Positions 13,949-22,538 of a stretch of DNA of 22,610 nt are shown here, in pieces. The translations under genes and the position numbers were made by a program. The notes beneath the pieces are model-generated. The model did not search any database and was not told the origin of the DNA. It saw only the letters and a list, made by a program, of their open reading frames with translations. Source of the stretch: an uncultured Roseburia sp. (GTDB lineage Bacteria > Bacillota > Clostridia > Lachnospirales > Lachnospiraceae); contig CAKQXQ010000037.1 in assembly GCA_934292805.1 (NCBI GenBank), positions 1 to 22,610 of the forward strand, read 5' to 3'. How positions within the stretch are numbered: position 1 is the stretch's first letter; every line of letters begins with the position of its first letter.

Positions 13949-14871
13949 AAAATTTTACAAAAATCATACTGATCCTGGCCGGAACACTGGCTGCACTTGG
14001 AATCCTTTTTGCAGGAATCGGAGCGGCTATGGGAGCAGGCTGGACAACGATCCACAAGAAAGCACTTGCCGGTGAATTTGATTTCGGAAACTGGCATTTC
14101 GGAGATGGAATTTATTATGCTTCTCCGAATTCAGGTGCTGATTATGATTCAGATGATGATTATGATTTGGACGATGATTATGATTTGAACGATGATGACT
14201 ACGATGGAGTGAATGACCATGACACGGAAGAGGAACATAACAAAAACAGTGGACATTCGGAAACTGTGGGAACGGAAAATTGTATGGAATCTTACGGATT
14301 TTCGGATTACACAAGCATAGAGCTTCAGATGGATGTGGCATCAGAGCTGAATATTGAAGTATCTGATTCATCTGATGAGATCACAGTTGCAATGGAGAAG
14401 GGTTATAAAAAATATTTTTCGACAGAAAAAAACGGATCTGTTCTGAGCGTAATATATGACACGAGAAAGCATTATCCTAAAAACGGTCCGAAGGTAACGA
14501 TTACTCTTCCAAAAAAATGTGAAAATCTGACGATCGAGCTGGAAGTGGGAGTTGGAAATATTTCTGTGGAAACAAAAGATTTAAAGATAAGAGAACTGGA
14601 TATTTCTGTCGGAGTCGGAGATATTGATTTTTGCGGAGATATAGCAGAAGAATTGTCAGCTGAGTCAGGCGCCGGCAATATAACAGTGGAGCTGCCGGAA
14701 AGACTGAAATATTATGAATTTGACGCAACAACCGGTCTTGGTGAGATTCAGGTAAACGGGCATTCCAAAGGGGCACTTGCAACAGAATTTGAGACGGATG
14801 GAACAAGTGATACGCAGATAGAGCTTGACCTTGGAATGGGAGATATCACGATCGTAACGAAGAAAAAATAA
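13945..14871 (+). CDS. DUF4097 beta-repeat protein with N-terminal membrane anchor
   Basis: This 308-residue protein has an N-terminal hydrophobic helix (residues about 7-32), then a very acidic Asp/Tyr linker (66-93). A beta-strand repeat domain follows (about 115-306) with repeated VGVGNISVE, VGVGDIDF, GAGNITVE, GLGEIQV and GMGDITIV turns. This is the right-handed beta-helix-like DUF4097 pattern. Lack of a clear cleavage site suggests an anchored protein with its domain outside the cell (inference). The function of the family is unknown; its genes travel with padR and DUF1700 and are often linked to envelope stress. The start overlaps the upstream stop (ATGA). The stop is followed by the gltB promoter and the terminator at 14950-14992. 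Confidence 0.85.
   Translation: MKNFTKIILILAGTLAALGILFAGIGAAMGAGWTTIHKKALAGEFDFGNWHFGDGIYYASPNSGADYDSDDDYDLDDDYDLNDDDYDGVNDHDTEEEHNKNSGHSETVGTENCMESYGFSDYTSIELQMDVASELNIEVSDSSDEITVAMEKGYKKYFSTEKNGSVLSVIYDTRKHYPKNGPKVTITLPKKCENLTIELEVGVGNISVETKDLKIRELDISVGVGDIDFCGDIAEELSAESGAGNITVELPERLKYYEFDATTGLGEIQVNGHSKGALATEFETDGTSDTQIELDLGMGDITIVTKKK
14140..14223 (+). repeat. In-frame Asp/Tyr-coding short tandem repeats
   Basis: Degenerate copies of GATGATTATGATTTG recur head to tail, coding an Asp-Asp-Tyr-Asp-Leu-like unit in the DUF4097 protein linker. The tract could vary in length between strains by slippage. Confidence 0.7.
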
Positions 14872-14909
14872 AAATTGTAAAATAATAAAGATAAAATAGA
14901 AAATAGTTA

Positions 14910-14938
14910 TTGACAACAAAAAGTAAAAGAGATATATT
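14910..14938 (+). promoter_or_regulatory. Promoter of gltB-gltD
   Basis: Consensus TTGACA (14910-14915), 17-nt spacer, TATATT (14933-14938), upstream of the terminator at 14950-14992. A weaker second promoter is possible downstream of that terminator: TTGCTT (14991-14996), 17 nt, TATAAG (15014-15019). Confidence 0.7.
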
Positions 14939-14949
14939 ACAAAACATAA

Positions 14950-14992
14950 AAGCAAAGGCGCTTTGAACCGTAGGTTCAGAGCGCCCTTTTTT
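14950..14992 (+). terminator. Terminator after the padR operon, within the gltB leader
   Basis: GGCGCTTTGAACC (14957-14969) pairs with GGTTCAGAGCGCC (14973-14985) around GTA, with one G-T wobble, followed by C and six Ts (14987-14992). AAGCAAA just before it can extend the stem by pairing with TTTGCTT. It lies only about 12 nt after the expected gltB transcript start, so it can both end padR-operon transcripts and attenuate gltB. Confidence 0.85.
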
Positions 14993-15044
14993 GCTTTACA
15001 GGAAATTTTTCCCTATAAGGCAAAAGTAGAGAAAGGATAATGGT

Positions 15045-18000
15045 ATGAATCAAAGAAGCTTATATGACCCATCATTTGAACATGATAACTGCGGTATTGG
15101 TACCGTTGTAAATATCAAAGGGATGCAGAGTCATTCCATTGTAGATGATGCTTTGAAAATTGTAGAAAACTTAGAGCACAGGGCCGGAAAAGATGGCGAG
15201 GGAAAAACCGGTGATGGAGTTGGTATCCTCACACAGATCCCACATAAATTTTTTAAGAAAGTACTGTCTGGTTCAGATATTACCATTGGTGGACCAAGAG
15301 AATATGCTGTAGGTATGTTTTTCTTTCCACAGAATGAGTTAAAAAGAAGCCAGGCAATGAAAATGTTTGAGATCATTGTTGAAAAAGAGGGACAGAAATT
15401 CCTCGGCTGGAGAAAGGTACCTACAAGAGAGACAGTGTTAGGACCTAAGGCACTGGCAAGCTGTCCTTTTATCTGTCAGGCTTTTATTGAAAGACCGCAG
15501 AACATGGAGAGTGATCTGGATTTCGACAGAAAACTCTATGTGATCAGACGTGTCTTTGAACAGAGTAATGATAACACCTATGTCCCATCTCTGTCCTGCA
15601 GAACAATTGTTTATAAAGGTATGTTTTTAGTTGGCCAGCTGAGAACATTTTTCCTTGACCTGCTGGATGAGGATTATGAGTCAGCAATCGCGATGGTACA
15701 CTCACGATTCTCCACCAATACCAGCCCAAGCTGGCTTCGTGCCCATCCAAACCGTCTGGTTGTACACAATGGGGAGATCAATACGATTAAAAGTAATGTC
15801 GATAAGATGCTGGCAAGGGAAGAGACGATCCACACAAGCTGCTTTTCTGACGAAGACCTGACAAAGGTACTGCCGGTAATATCTACATCCGGATCCGATT
15901 CGGCAATGCTTGATAACGCTTTGGAATTTATGATCATGGGTGGAATGGATCCGGCACTTGCAGCTATGATCTTAATACCGGAACCATGGGAGCACAACGA
16001 TACGATCACACAGAAGGAAAGAGATTTCTATCAGTACTATGCAACCATGATGGAGCCATGGGACGGACCGGCGTCAATCCTTTTCTCTGACGGAGATATT
16101 ATGGGAGCAATCTTAGACAGAAACGGTCTGCGTCCGTCACGTTATTATGTAATGGATGATGACAGGCTGATCCTTTCATCCGAGGTAGGTGTCCTTCCTT
16201 TGGATGAAAAACATATTTTAAGAAAAGAACGTCTACATCCTGGAAAAATGCTGCTTGTAGATACAAAACAGGGCAGGATCATTTCAGATGCAGAGCTGAA
16301 AGACAAATATGCAGGAAGGGAACCTTACGGAGAATGGTTAGATTCCAATCTTTGCCAGTTGAAAGATCTGAAGATCCCGAATGAAAAAGTTCCATCTTAT
16401 ACGAAGGAAGAACTGGAAAGACTTCAGAAAGCATTCGGATACAGCTACGAGGATTACAAGGATGAGATAAATGCGATGGCGATGAACGGTTCCGAACATG
16501 TAGGTGCTATGGGAATCGATACACCGATCGCGGTACTTTCCAAACATTATCAGCCACTTTTTTACTACTTTAAACAGCTGTTTGCACAGGTTACAAACCC
16601 TCCGATCGATGCAGCCAGAGAAAAAATCGTGACAGCTACCACCGTATATATCGGAAAAAATGGTGAACTTTTATCAGAAAAGCCTTCTAACTGTAAGGTA
16701 TTAAAGGTCAAAAATCCGATCTTATCAGACCTGGATCTGTTAAAAATCTCAAAACTGAATCAGGATGGACTGAAAGTAGAGAAGATTTCGACACTGTCTT
16801 ACAAGAGTACACCGTTAGACCGGGCACTGGATCATCTTTTTGTGGAGGTTGACAGAGTATATCGTGATGGAGCAACCGTATTGATCCTTTCCGACAGAGG
16901 AGTTGATGAAAACCACGTAGCGATCCCATCGCTTTTAGCAGTGGCAGCTGTTCATAATCATCTTGTACAGACCAAAAAATGCATGGCGATGTCTCTTATC
17001 ATTGAGACTGCAGAGCCTTGTCTGGTACATCATTTTGCCACACTGTTAGGCTACGGTGCATGTGCGATCAACCCATACCTGGCACATGCTTCCATAAAAG
17101 AGCAGGTAGAGGATGGACTTCTGGAAAAAGATTATTATGCTGCAGTTTCTGATTATGACAATGCAATTCTTCAGGGTATCGTAAAAATTGCATCAAAAAT
17201 GGGAATTTCAACATTACAGTCATATCAGGGCAGCAGGATTTTTGAAGCATTAGGCATTGATAAGAGCGTAATCGATAAATACTTTGCAGGAACAGTTTCA
17301 AGGATCGGTGGAATCACATTAGAGGATATTGCACAGAATACTGACAGACAGCATTCAAAGGCATTTGATCCGTTAGGACTGGCTACAGATCTGTCAATCG
17401 ATTCTCTTGGAAGACACAAAATGCGTGCCCAGGGAGAAACCCACAGATACAATCCGGCAACGATACATATGCTTCAGATGGCGACCAGAGAAGGAAACTA
17501 CGACAAATTCAAAGAGTACACCAAAATGGTAGACAGTGAGCAGACAGGATATATCAGAAGCCTGATGGAATTTGTTTATCCGGAAAAAGGAGTGGCATTA
17601 GAAGAAGTTGAAAGCGTAGATGAGATCGTAAAGAGATTTAAAACAGGTGCCATGTCATATGGTTCTATTTCAGAGGAAGCACATGAAGCACTGGCGATCG
17701 CTATGAACCATCTGCACGGTAAATCAAACAGTGGTGAAGGCGGCGAGAGTGATGAGAGACTTGAAAGTGCCGGAAGTAAGGATGACAGAAGCTCAGCGAT
17801 CAAACAGGTAGCCAGCGGCAGATTTGGTGTCACAAGCAGATATTTATGCAGCGCAAGAGAGATCCAGATTAAGATGGCACAGGGAGCAAAACCTGGAGAA
17901 GGTGGACACCTTCCGGGCAAGAAAGTGTATCCATGGATTGCAAAAACAAGACATTCAACACCGGGTGTAAGTCTTATTTCTCCACCACCTCATCATGATA

Positions 18001-19571
18001 TTTATTCAATCGAGGATCTGGCACAGCTGATTTATGATCTGAAAAATGCGAATGATCAGGCGAGGATTTCTGTGAAGCTGGTATCCGAAACAGGAGTTGG
18101 AACCATCGCAGCCGGTGTAGCCAAAGCAGGTGCAGGAGTCATCTTAATCTCCGGTTATGATGGTGGAACAGGAGCGGCACCGATCAGTTCTATCCACAAT
18201 GCAGGACTGCCTTGGGAGTTAGGACTGGCAGAAACACATCAGACACTGATCCAGAATGGACTGAGAGACCGTGTTGTAGTAGAGACGGACGGAAAGCTCA
18301 TGAGCGGAAGAGATGTTGCAATCGCTGCCATCCTTGGAGCAGAGGAATATGGTTTTGCAACAGCACCGCTGGTAACTTTGGGCTGTGTTATGATGAGAGT
18401 CTGCAACCTGGATACCTGTCCGATGGGTGTGGCTACACAGAATCCGGAGTTAAGAAAAAGATTCATGGGTAAGCCGGAATACGTTGAGAACTTTATGCGC
18501 TTTATTGCCCAGGAGCTTCGTGAATATATGGCAAAGCTTGGAGTAAGAAGTGTAGATGAGTTAGTTGGAAGAACAGATCTGCTTAGAAAGAGAACGGACT
18601 TAAGCGGAGTTGAGAGCAAAATCGATCTCGGAGCCATCCTTGGAGATTCTGATACTGCAGCAGATTTTCACAAGAAGAGCTACTATGATTTTAAGCTGGA
18701 TGAAAAGAAAGATAAGCTTCTTATGACAAAGAACCGTAAATTTATGGATGCCATAATCAAAGGTGAGCAGACAGTTGTGGATGTGGATGTTATAAATACG
18801 GACAGAGCGTTTGGTACACTGATCGGTTCTGAGATCACAAGACATCATCATGACGGACTCGAAGCAGACACGATCACTGTAAATTGCAAGGGTGCAGGCG
18901 GACAGAGCTTTGGAGCATTCATCCCGGCAGGACTGACACTTAACCTGGTAGGTGACAGTAACGATTATTTCGGAAAGGGACTGTCAGGTGGAAAGCTTAT
19001 TGTAAAAGCTCCGTCAGATGCAGCTTATGATCCACGTGAGAACATCATTATTGGAAATGTGGCTCTCTACGGTGCTACATCCGGTGAGGCATATGTCAGC
19101 GGTATGGCAGGAGAAAGATTCTGTGTACGTAACTCCGGGGCCAAGACGGTAGTAGAAGGCGTTGGTGAGCACGGCTGTGAGTATATGACAGGTGGTGTTG
19201 CAGTGATCATCGGTCCGACAGGAAAGAATTTTGCAGCCGGTATGAGTGGTGGTATTGCATATGTGCTGGACGAAAAAAATTCTCTTTACAGAAATCTGAA
19301 TAAAGAGATGGTTCTTATGGAAAGCATAGAGCACAAGTCAGACAGGGAAGAACTGAGAAGACTCCTTGAGAATCATGAAAAATATACTGGTTCAGAGAAA
19401 GCAAAACAGATCCTGGAGAATTTTGAAGAATATCTTCCGAAGTTCAAAAAAATCATTCCATCAGATTATAAGCGGATCGTACAGTATACAGAAGACTTTA
19501 TCGAGCGTGGAATGAGCATTAAAGAAGCACAGATCGAAGCATTCTATAAAAGCCAGAAGGCAAATGCATAA
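15045..19571 (+). CDS. gltB: Glutamate synthase large subunit (GltB)
   Basis: This 1508-residue protein is full length for the family. It transfers the amide of glutamine to 2-oxoglutarate, giving two glutamates. Domains in order are an N-terminal class II amidotransferase, the central domain, the FMN-binding barrel and the C-terminal GXGXG beta-helix. The amidotransferase is made as a propeptide MNQRSLYDPSFEHDN before the nucleophile Cys16 in CGIGTV. In the barrel, GEGGESDER, PGEGGHLPGKKV and SGYDGGTGAAP are visible. The [3Fe-4S] cysteines are in LGCVMMRVCNLDTCPMGVATQ (Cys1114, Cys1120, Cys1125). AAAGGA lies 9 nt before the ATG. gltD follows after 8 bases. A terminator within the leader suggests regulated read-through. 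Confidence 0.97.
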   Translation: MNQRSLYDPSFEHDNCGIGTVVNIKGMQSHSIVDDALKIVENLEHRAGKDGEGKTGDGVGILTQIPHKFFKKVLSGSDITIGGPREYAVGMFFFPQNELKRSQAMKMFEIIVEKEGQKFLGWRKVPTRETVLGPKALASCPFICQAFIERPQNMESDLDFDRKLYVIRRVFEQSNDNTYVPSLSCRTIVYKGMFLVGQLRTFFLDLLDEDYESAIAMVHSRFSTNTSPSWLRAHPNRLVVHNGEINTIKSNVDKMLAREETIHTSCFSDEDLTKVLPVISTSGSDSAMLDNALEFMIMGGMDPALAAMILIPEPWEHNDTITQKERDFYQYYATMMEPWDGPASILFSDGDIMGAILDRNGLRPSRYYVMDDDRLILSSEVGVLPLDEKHILRKERLHPGKMLLVDTKQGRIISDAELKDKYAGREPYGEWLDSNLCQLKDLKIPNEKVPSYTKEELERLQKAFGYSYEDYKDEINAMAMNGSEHVGAMGIDTPIAVLSKHYQPLFYYFKQLFAQVTNPPIDAAREKIVTATTVYIGKNGELLSEKPSNCKVLKVKNPILSDLDLLKISKLNQDGLKVEKISTLSYKSTPLDRALDHLFVEVDRVYRDGATVLILSDRGVDENHVAIPSLLAVAAVHNHLVQTKKCMAMSLIIETAEPCLVHHFATLLGYGACAINPYLAHASIKEQVEDGLLEKDYYAAVSDYDNAILQGIVKIASKMGISTLQSYQGSRIFEALGIDKSVIDKYFAGTVSRIGGITLEDIAQNTDRQHSKAFDPLGLATDLSIDSLGRHKMRAQGETHRYNPATIHMLQMATREGNYDKFKEYTKMVDSEQTGYIRSLMEFVYPEKGVALEEVESVDEIVKRFKTGAMSYGSISEEAHEALAIAMNHLHGKSNSGEGGESDERLESAGSKDDRSSAIKQVASGRFGVTSRYLCSAREIQIKMAQGAKPGEGGHLPGKKVYPWIAKTRHSTPGVSLISPPPHHDIYSIEDLAQLIYDLKNANDQARISVKLVSETGVGTIAAGVAKAGAGVILISGYDGGTGAAPISSIHNAGLPWELGLAETHQTLIQNGLRDRVVVETDGKLMSGRDVAIAAILGAEEYGFATAPLVTLGCVMMRVCNLDTCPMGVATQNPELRKRFMGKPEYVENFMRFIAQELREYMAKLGVRSVDELVGRTDLLRKRTDLSGVESKIDLGAILGDSDTAADFHKKSYYDFKLDEKKDKLLMTKNRKFMDAIIKGEQTVVDVDVINTDRAFGTLIGSEITRHHHDGLEADTITVNCKGAGGQSFGAFIPAGLTLNLVGDSNDYFGKGLSGGKLIVKAPSDAAYDPRENIIIGNVALYGATSGEAYVSGMAGERFCVRNSGAKTVVEGVGEHGCEYMTGGVAVIIGPTGKNFAAGMSGGIAYVLDEKNSLYRNLNKEMVLMESIEHKSDREELRRLLENHEKYTGSEKAKQILENFEEYLPKFKKIIPSDYKRIVQYTEDFIERGMSIKEAQIEAFYKSQKANA

Positions 19572-19579
19572 GGAGGTGG

Positions 19580-21031
19580 ATGACGATTATGGGAGAGACA
19601 GTAAGTGTTGAATTAAGAATACAGAATTTTGAGGATTTTCATAAGGGTCTTCCACAGGAAGCACAGGTATGCGAAGCAAAAAGATGCATGTCATGCGGAA
19701 TTCCTTTTTGCCAGTCAGGAACAATGATCGCAGGTATGGTATCCGGATGTCCACTTCACAATCTGGTCCCGGAAACCAACGGCTTAGTCAGTATGGGAAA
19801 TCTTGAGCAGGCATATTACAGATTAAATAAGACACATTGTTTTCCGGAGTTTACATCAAGAGTGTGTCCTGCACTCTGCGAGGCGGCATGTACACAGGGA
19901 CTTTATGAGAAGCCTGTCGCTACGAAAAGCAATGAGAAAGCGATCATTGACTATGCCTTTGAAAACGGACTTGTAGAGGAAAAAGAACCAAAGGTCAGAA
20001 CAGGAAAGAAAATAGCAGTCATTGGAAGTGGTCCTTCCGGATTGACAGCAGCACTGCTTTTAAACAGAAGAGGACACAGTGTGACTGTATATGAGAGAAA
20101 AGACAGAGCGGGCGGACTTCTTCGTTATGGCATTCCGAATATGAAGCTGGATAAAAGAATCGTAGACAGACGGATAGAGCTGATGGAAAAGGCCGGAATC
20201 GAATTCAAATTTGGCGTGAATGTCGGAAAAGATATCAAAGGAAAGGATCTGGAAAAAGCCTATGACAGAGTGATCCTCTGTTGTGGTGCTTCCAATCCAC
20301 GGGATATCAGTGTGCCGGGAAGGGATGCAAAAGGAATTTATTTTGCAGTAGATTTCCTTTCAGAGGTAAGTAAGAAACTAATGGATCATAATTATGACAG
20401 CAATGCTGTAATAAATGCGAAAGATTTTTCATTTGGAAGCTTAAAAGGAAAATCAGTCGTAGTGATCGGCGGTGGAGACACAGGAAATGACTGCGTGGGA
20501 ACTGCGGTAAGACTGGGAGCCAAAAGCGTCACCCAGTTAGAGATGATGCCACCGGCTCCTCTTAAAAGAGCCGAAAATAATCCGTGGCCGGAATGGCCGA
20601 AAATCTTAAAGACGGATTATGGCCAGGAAGAAGCAATTTATAAATTCGGAAAAGATCCGAGGATTTTTAAGACAACAGCTACAGAATTTGTAAAAAATGC
20701 AAAGGGTGAGCTTTGTGCAGTAAAGACTGTGGAACTGGATCATTTTAAGCCGGTCAAGGGAACAGAGCGTGAATTAAAAGCGGATATCGTTTTAATTGCA
20801 GCAGGATTTCTTGGAAGTGAGGAATATGTAACAGCTGATTTTAAAGTAGATCGAACAGACAGAACCAATGTGGCAACAAAGGCAGGAGAATATGAGACCA
20901 GCAGGAAAAACATATTTACAGCGGGAGATATGCACAGAGGACAGTCCCTTGTAGTATGGGCGATCGCTGAAGGAAGAGCTGTGGCAAAGGCTGTGGATGA
21001 ATCACTGATGGGATATACCAATATTTCATAA
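19580..21031 (+). CDS. gltD: Glutamate synthase small subunit (GltD)
   Basis: This 483-residue protein oxidises NAD(P)H and passes electrons through FAD and iron-sulfur clusters to GltB. Seen are the N-terminal cysteine clusters (CEAKRCMSCGIPFC at 31-44, GCPLHN at 56-61, RVCPALCEAAC at 95-104), the FAD motif VIGSGPSG at 147-154, the NAD(P)H motif VIGGGDTGND at 295-304, and the C-terminal FTAGDMHRGQSLVVWAIAEGR. The QSGTMIAGMVSG stretch between the first clusters is longer than in E. coli GltD. The start is uncertain. AGGAGG is only 3 nt before the ATG used here and 12 nt before an in-frame ATG at 19589 (MGETVSVEL). It is co-transcribed with gltB. Confidence 0.94.
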   Translation: MTIMGETVSVELRIQNFEDFHKGLPQEAQVCEAKRCMSCGIPFCQSGTMIAGMVSGCPLHNLVPETNGLVSMGNLEQAYYRLNKTHCFPEFTSRVCPALCEAACTQGLYEKPVATKSNEKAIIDYAFENGLVEEKEPKVRTGKKIAVIGSGPSGLTAALLLNRRGHSVTVYERKDRAGGLLRYGIPNMKLDKRIVDRRIELMEKAGIEFKFGVNVGKDIKGKDLEKAYDRVILCCGASNPRDISVPGRDAKGIYFAVDFLSEVSKKLMDHNYDSNAVINAKDFSFGSLKGKSVVVIGGGDTGNDCVGTAVRLGAKSVTQLEMMPPAPLKRAENNPWPEWPKILKTDYGQEEAIYKFGKDPRIFKTTATEFVKNAKGELCAVKTVELDHFKPVKGTERELKADIVLIAAGFLGSEEYVTADFKVDRTDRTNVATKAGEYETSRKNIFTAGDMHRGQSLVVWAIAEGRAVAKAVDESLMGYTNIS

Positions 21032-21036
21032 ATGAC

Positions 21037-21065
21037 TTTACAAAGCAAAGAAATAAGAATAAAAT
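21037..21065 (+). promoter_or_regulatory. Promoter of the glnA-like gene
   Basis: TTTACA (21037-21042), 17-nt spacer, TAAAAT (21060-21065). The transcript would start near 21072, inside an inverted repeat GTCACA (21067-21072) / TGTGAC (21085-21090) that could be a regulator site or the first leader hairpin. Confidence 0.6.
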
Positions 21066-21090
21066 AGTCACATATATTTTAATGTGTGAC

Positions 21091-21137
21091 AAAGGCGTCA
21101 GGGGACTTGCAGCAGAGGGTCTTTTGACGCCCTTTTT
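21091..21137 (+). terminator. Terminator in the leader of the glnA-like gene
   Basis: AAAGGCGTCA (21091-21100) pairs with TGACGCCCTTT (from 21125), followed by Ts to 21137. Inside, GGGAC and GTCTT can make a second short stem. It lies between the promoter and the gene, so it probably acts as an attenuator as well as ending gltD transcripts. Confidence 0.75.
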
Positions 21138-21180
21138 GGAGGGGATATTGCGTTAGGGCATCCCTCCCGAAGAAGGAGGA
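21138..21180 (+). promoter_or_regulatory. Second leader hairpin and ribosome site of the glnA-like gene
   Basis: GGAGGGGAT (21138-21146) can pair with ATCCCTCC (21160-21167). The same CCTCC (21163-21167) can instead pair with the Shine-Dalgarno GGAGG (21175-21179), 4 nt before the ATG at 21184. The two pairings exclude each other, giving a possible on/off switch for translation. Confidence 0.45.
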
Positions 21181-21183
21181 AAT

Positions 21184-22461
21184 ATGCGGACAAAACGGGA
21201 AATAATGGATATTATAGAGGAAGAAGATGTGGAATTTATCCGTCTTCAGTTTACAGATGTATTAGGCAATTTGAAAAATATTGCAATTACACCGGAACAG
21301 CTGCAAAAGGTAGAAGACAATCTGTATGATTTTGATTCGGCTGCAGTGTTTGATGACCTTTACGATCCGGAGGAGGAATTATATCTGAAACCGGACTTTG
21401 ACAGCTTTGTGATCCTGCCATGGAGACCACAGCAGGGCAAAGTAGGAAAATTCATCTGTGATATTTGTTATAAAGACGGAACAGCTTACGAAATGAGTCC
21501 GAGAACCATTTTAAAAAATGTTCTGTTAAAAGCCGGTGAGGAAGGCTATAGCTTTAATGTGGATCCTGAGTGTGAATTTTTCCTCTTCCATACGGATGAT
21601 AACGGATGTCCGACAACCGTTACACATGAAAAAGCAGGGTATCTGGATGTCGGACCGGTTGATTTCGGTGAAAATGCAAGACGTGATATGGTACTCACCT
21701 TAGAAGACATGGGATTTGAAATCGAGTCCTCACATCATGAGAAATCAGCAGCACAGCATGAGATAGATTTTGCACAGGACGAAGCACTGGCCACAGCGGA
21801 TAATCTCATGACATTTAAATTTGCAGTCCGGTCGATTGCCAAGAGATTTGGATTATATGCTACATTTATGCCAAAACCAAAAACAGACGTGGCCGGTTCA
21901 GGACTTCATCTGAATATTTCAATGTACAAAGACGGAAAAAATCTATTTTGTTCAGAAGATGGAAAACCATCTGAGACAGCGGCATATTTCATGGGAGGAA
22001 TCATGAAGCATGCAAAATCTCTTTGTGCGATCACCAATCCGTTAGTCAATTCATACAAGAGACTGATGTCCGGTTACGGTGCTCCGAGAAAAATAGACTG
22101 GTCCACAAAAGGAGAGAAAACACTTCTGAAGTATCATATGAACAGTAATGATTCCAAGGTGGAACTCAGATTCCCTGATCCGGCGGCAAATCCTTATCTG
22201 GCGATTGCTGTCAGCATTGCGGCAGGACTGGATGGAATCAAGAATCATACAGAATCTGGAAAGAAAAATAATCCTGAATGCGATAATCTTCCGGGTACTT
22301 TAAAGGAGGCAATTGCAAAGTTCTGTAAAGATCCGCTTATGGAAGAGGTTCTTGGCAAAGAGCTTTTGAAGGTGTATAAGAATATCAAGTATGATGAATG
22401 GAGTGAATATATGCTCCAGGTATCAGATTGGGAAGTATCAAAATATCTTATTAAAATGTAG
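21184..22461 (+). CDS. Divergent type I glutamine synthetase-like protein
   Basis: This 425-residue GlnA-family protein begins IRLQFTDVLGNLKNIAI. Metal and substrate residues are kept: DPECEFFLF (Glu129, Glu131), SSHHEKSAAQHEIDF (Glu186, Glu193), AGSGLHLN (His242), NSYKRL (Arg293) and VELRFPDPAANPYL (Arg329). Several normally invariant positions differ. The flap Glu of GYEAP (E. coli Glu327) is Gly299 in SGYGAP. By simple alignment E. coli Arg339 corresponds to Glu311 and Arg344 to Lys316. FDGSSI reads FDSAAV, although the Asp50 equivalent (Asp51) remains. The protein is shorter than standard GlnA (about 444 in Bacillus) and the NLYDLP adenylylation tyrosine region is replaced by DNLP. It follows gltBD, so a nitrogen role is expected. 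It may instead be a non-glutamine ligase or a regulatory, inactive form. Confidence 0.85.
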   Translation: MRTKREIMDIIEEEDVEFIRLQFTDVLGNLKNIAITPEQLQKVEDNLYDFDSAAVFDDLYDPEEELYLKPDFDSFVILPWRPQQGKVGKFICDICYKDGTAYEMSPRTILKNVLLKAGEEGYSFNVDPECEFFLFHTDDNGCPTTVTHEKAGYLDVGPVDFGENARRDMVLTLEDMGFEIESSHHEKSAAQHEIDFAQDEALATADNLMTFKFAVRSIAKRFGLYATFMPKPKTDVAGSGLHLNISMYKDGKNLFCSEDGKPSETAAYFMGGIMKHAKSLCAITNPLVNSYKRLMSGYGAPRKIDWSTKGEKTLLKYHMNSNDSKVELRFPDPAANPYLAIAVSIAAGLDGIKNHTESGKKNNPECDNLPGTLKEAIAKFCKDPLMEEVLGKELLKVYKNIKYDEWSEYMLQVSDWEVSKYLIKM

Positions 22462-22487
22462 GAGGAAAGTATAAGTAACTGAATATA

Positions 22488-22516
22488 TTGACTATTGTGA
22501 TTAAATGTGTTTAAAT
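22488..22516 (+). promoter_or_regulatory. Promoter of the IS607-type recombinase gene
   Basis: TTGACT (22488-22493), 17-nt spacer, TTAAAT (22511-22516), with AAAGGAG (22523-22529) as ribosome site 9 nt before the ATG. Confidence 0.5.
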
Positions 22517-22538
22517 ATACTCAAAGGAGAAGGTTAAA

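Noticed and set aside
13393..14097. 234-codon open frame on the minus strand across the DUF1700 gene
   Set aside because: Low-complexity translation rich in Thr, Ala, Ile and Ser, mirroring the opposite-strand hydrophobic coding sequence; no expression signals.
21091..21183. ANTAR-type antitermination hairpins in the glnA and gltB leaders
   Set aside because: ANTAR targets are two small hairpins with six-base loops having A at position 1 and G at position 4. I could not find such a pair in either leader, so the mechanism is left open.
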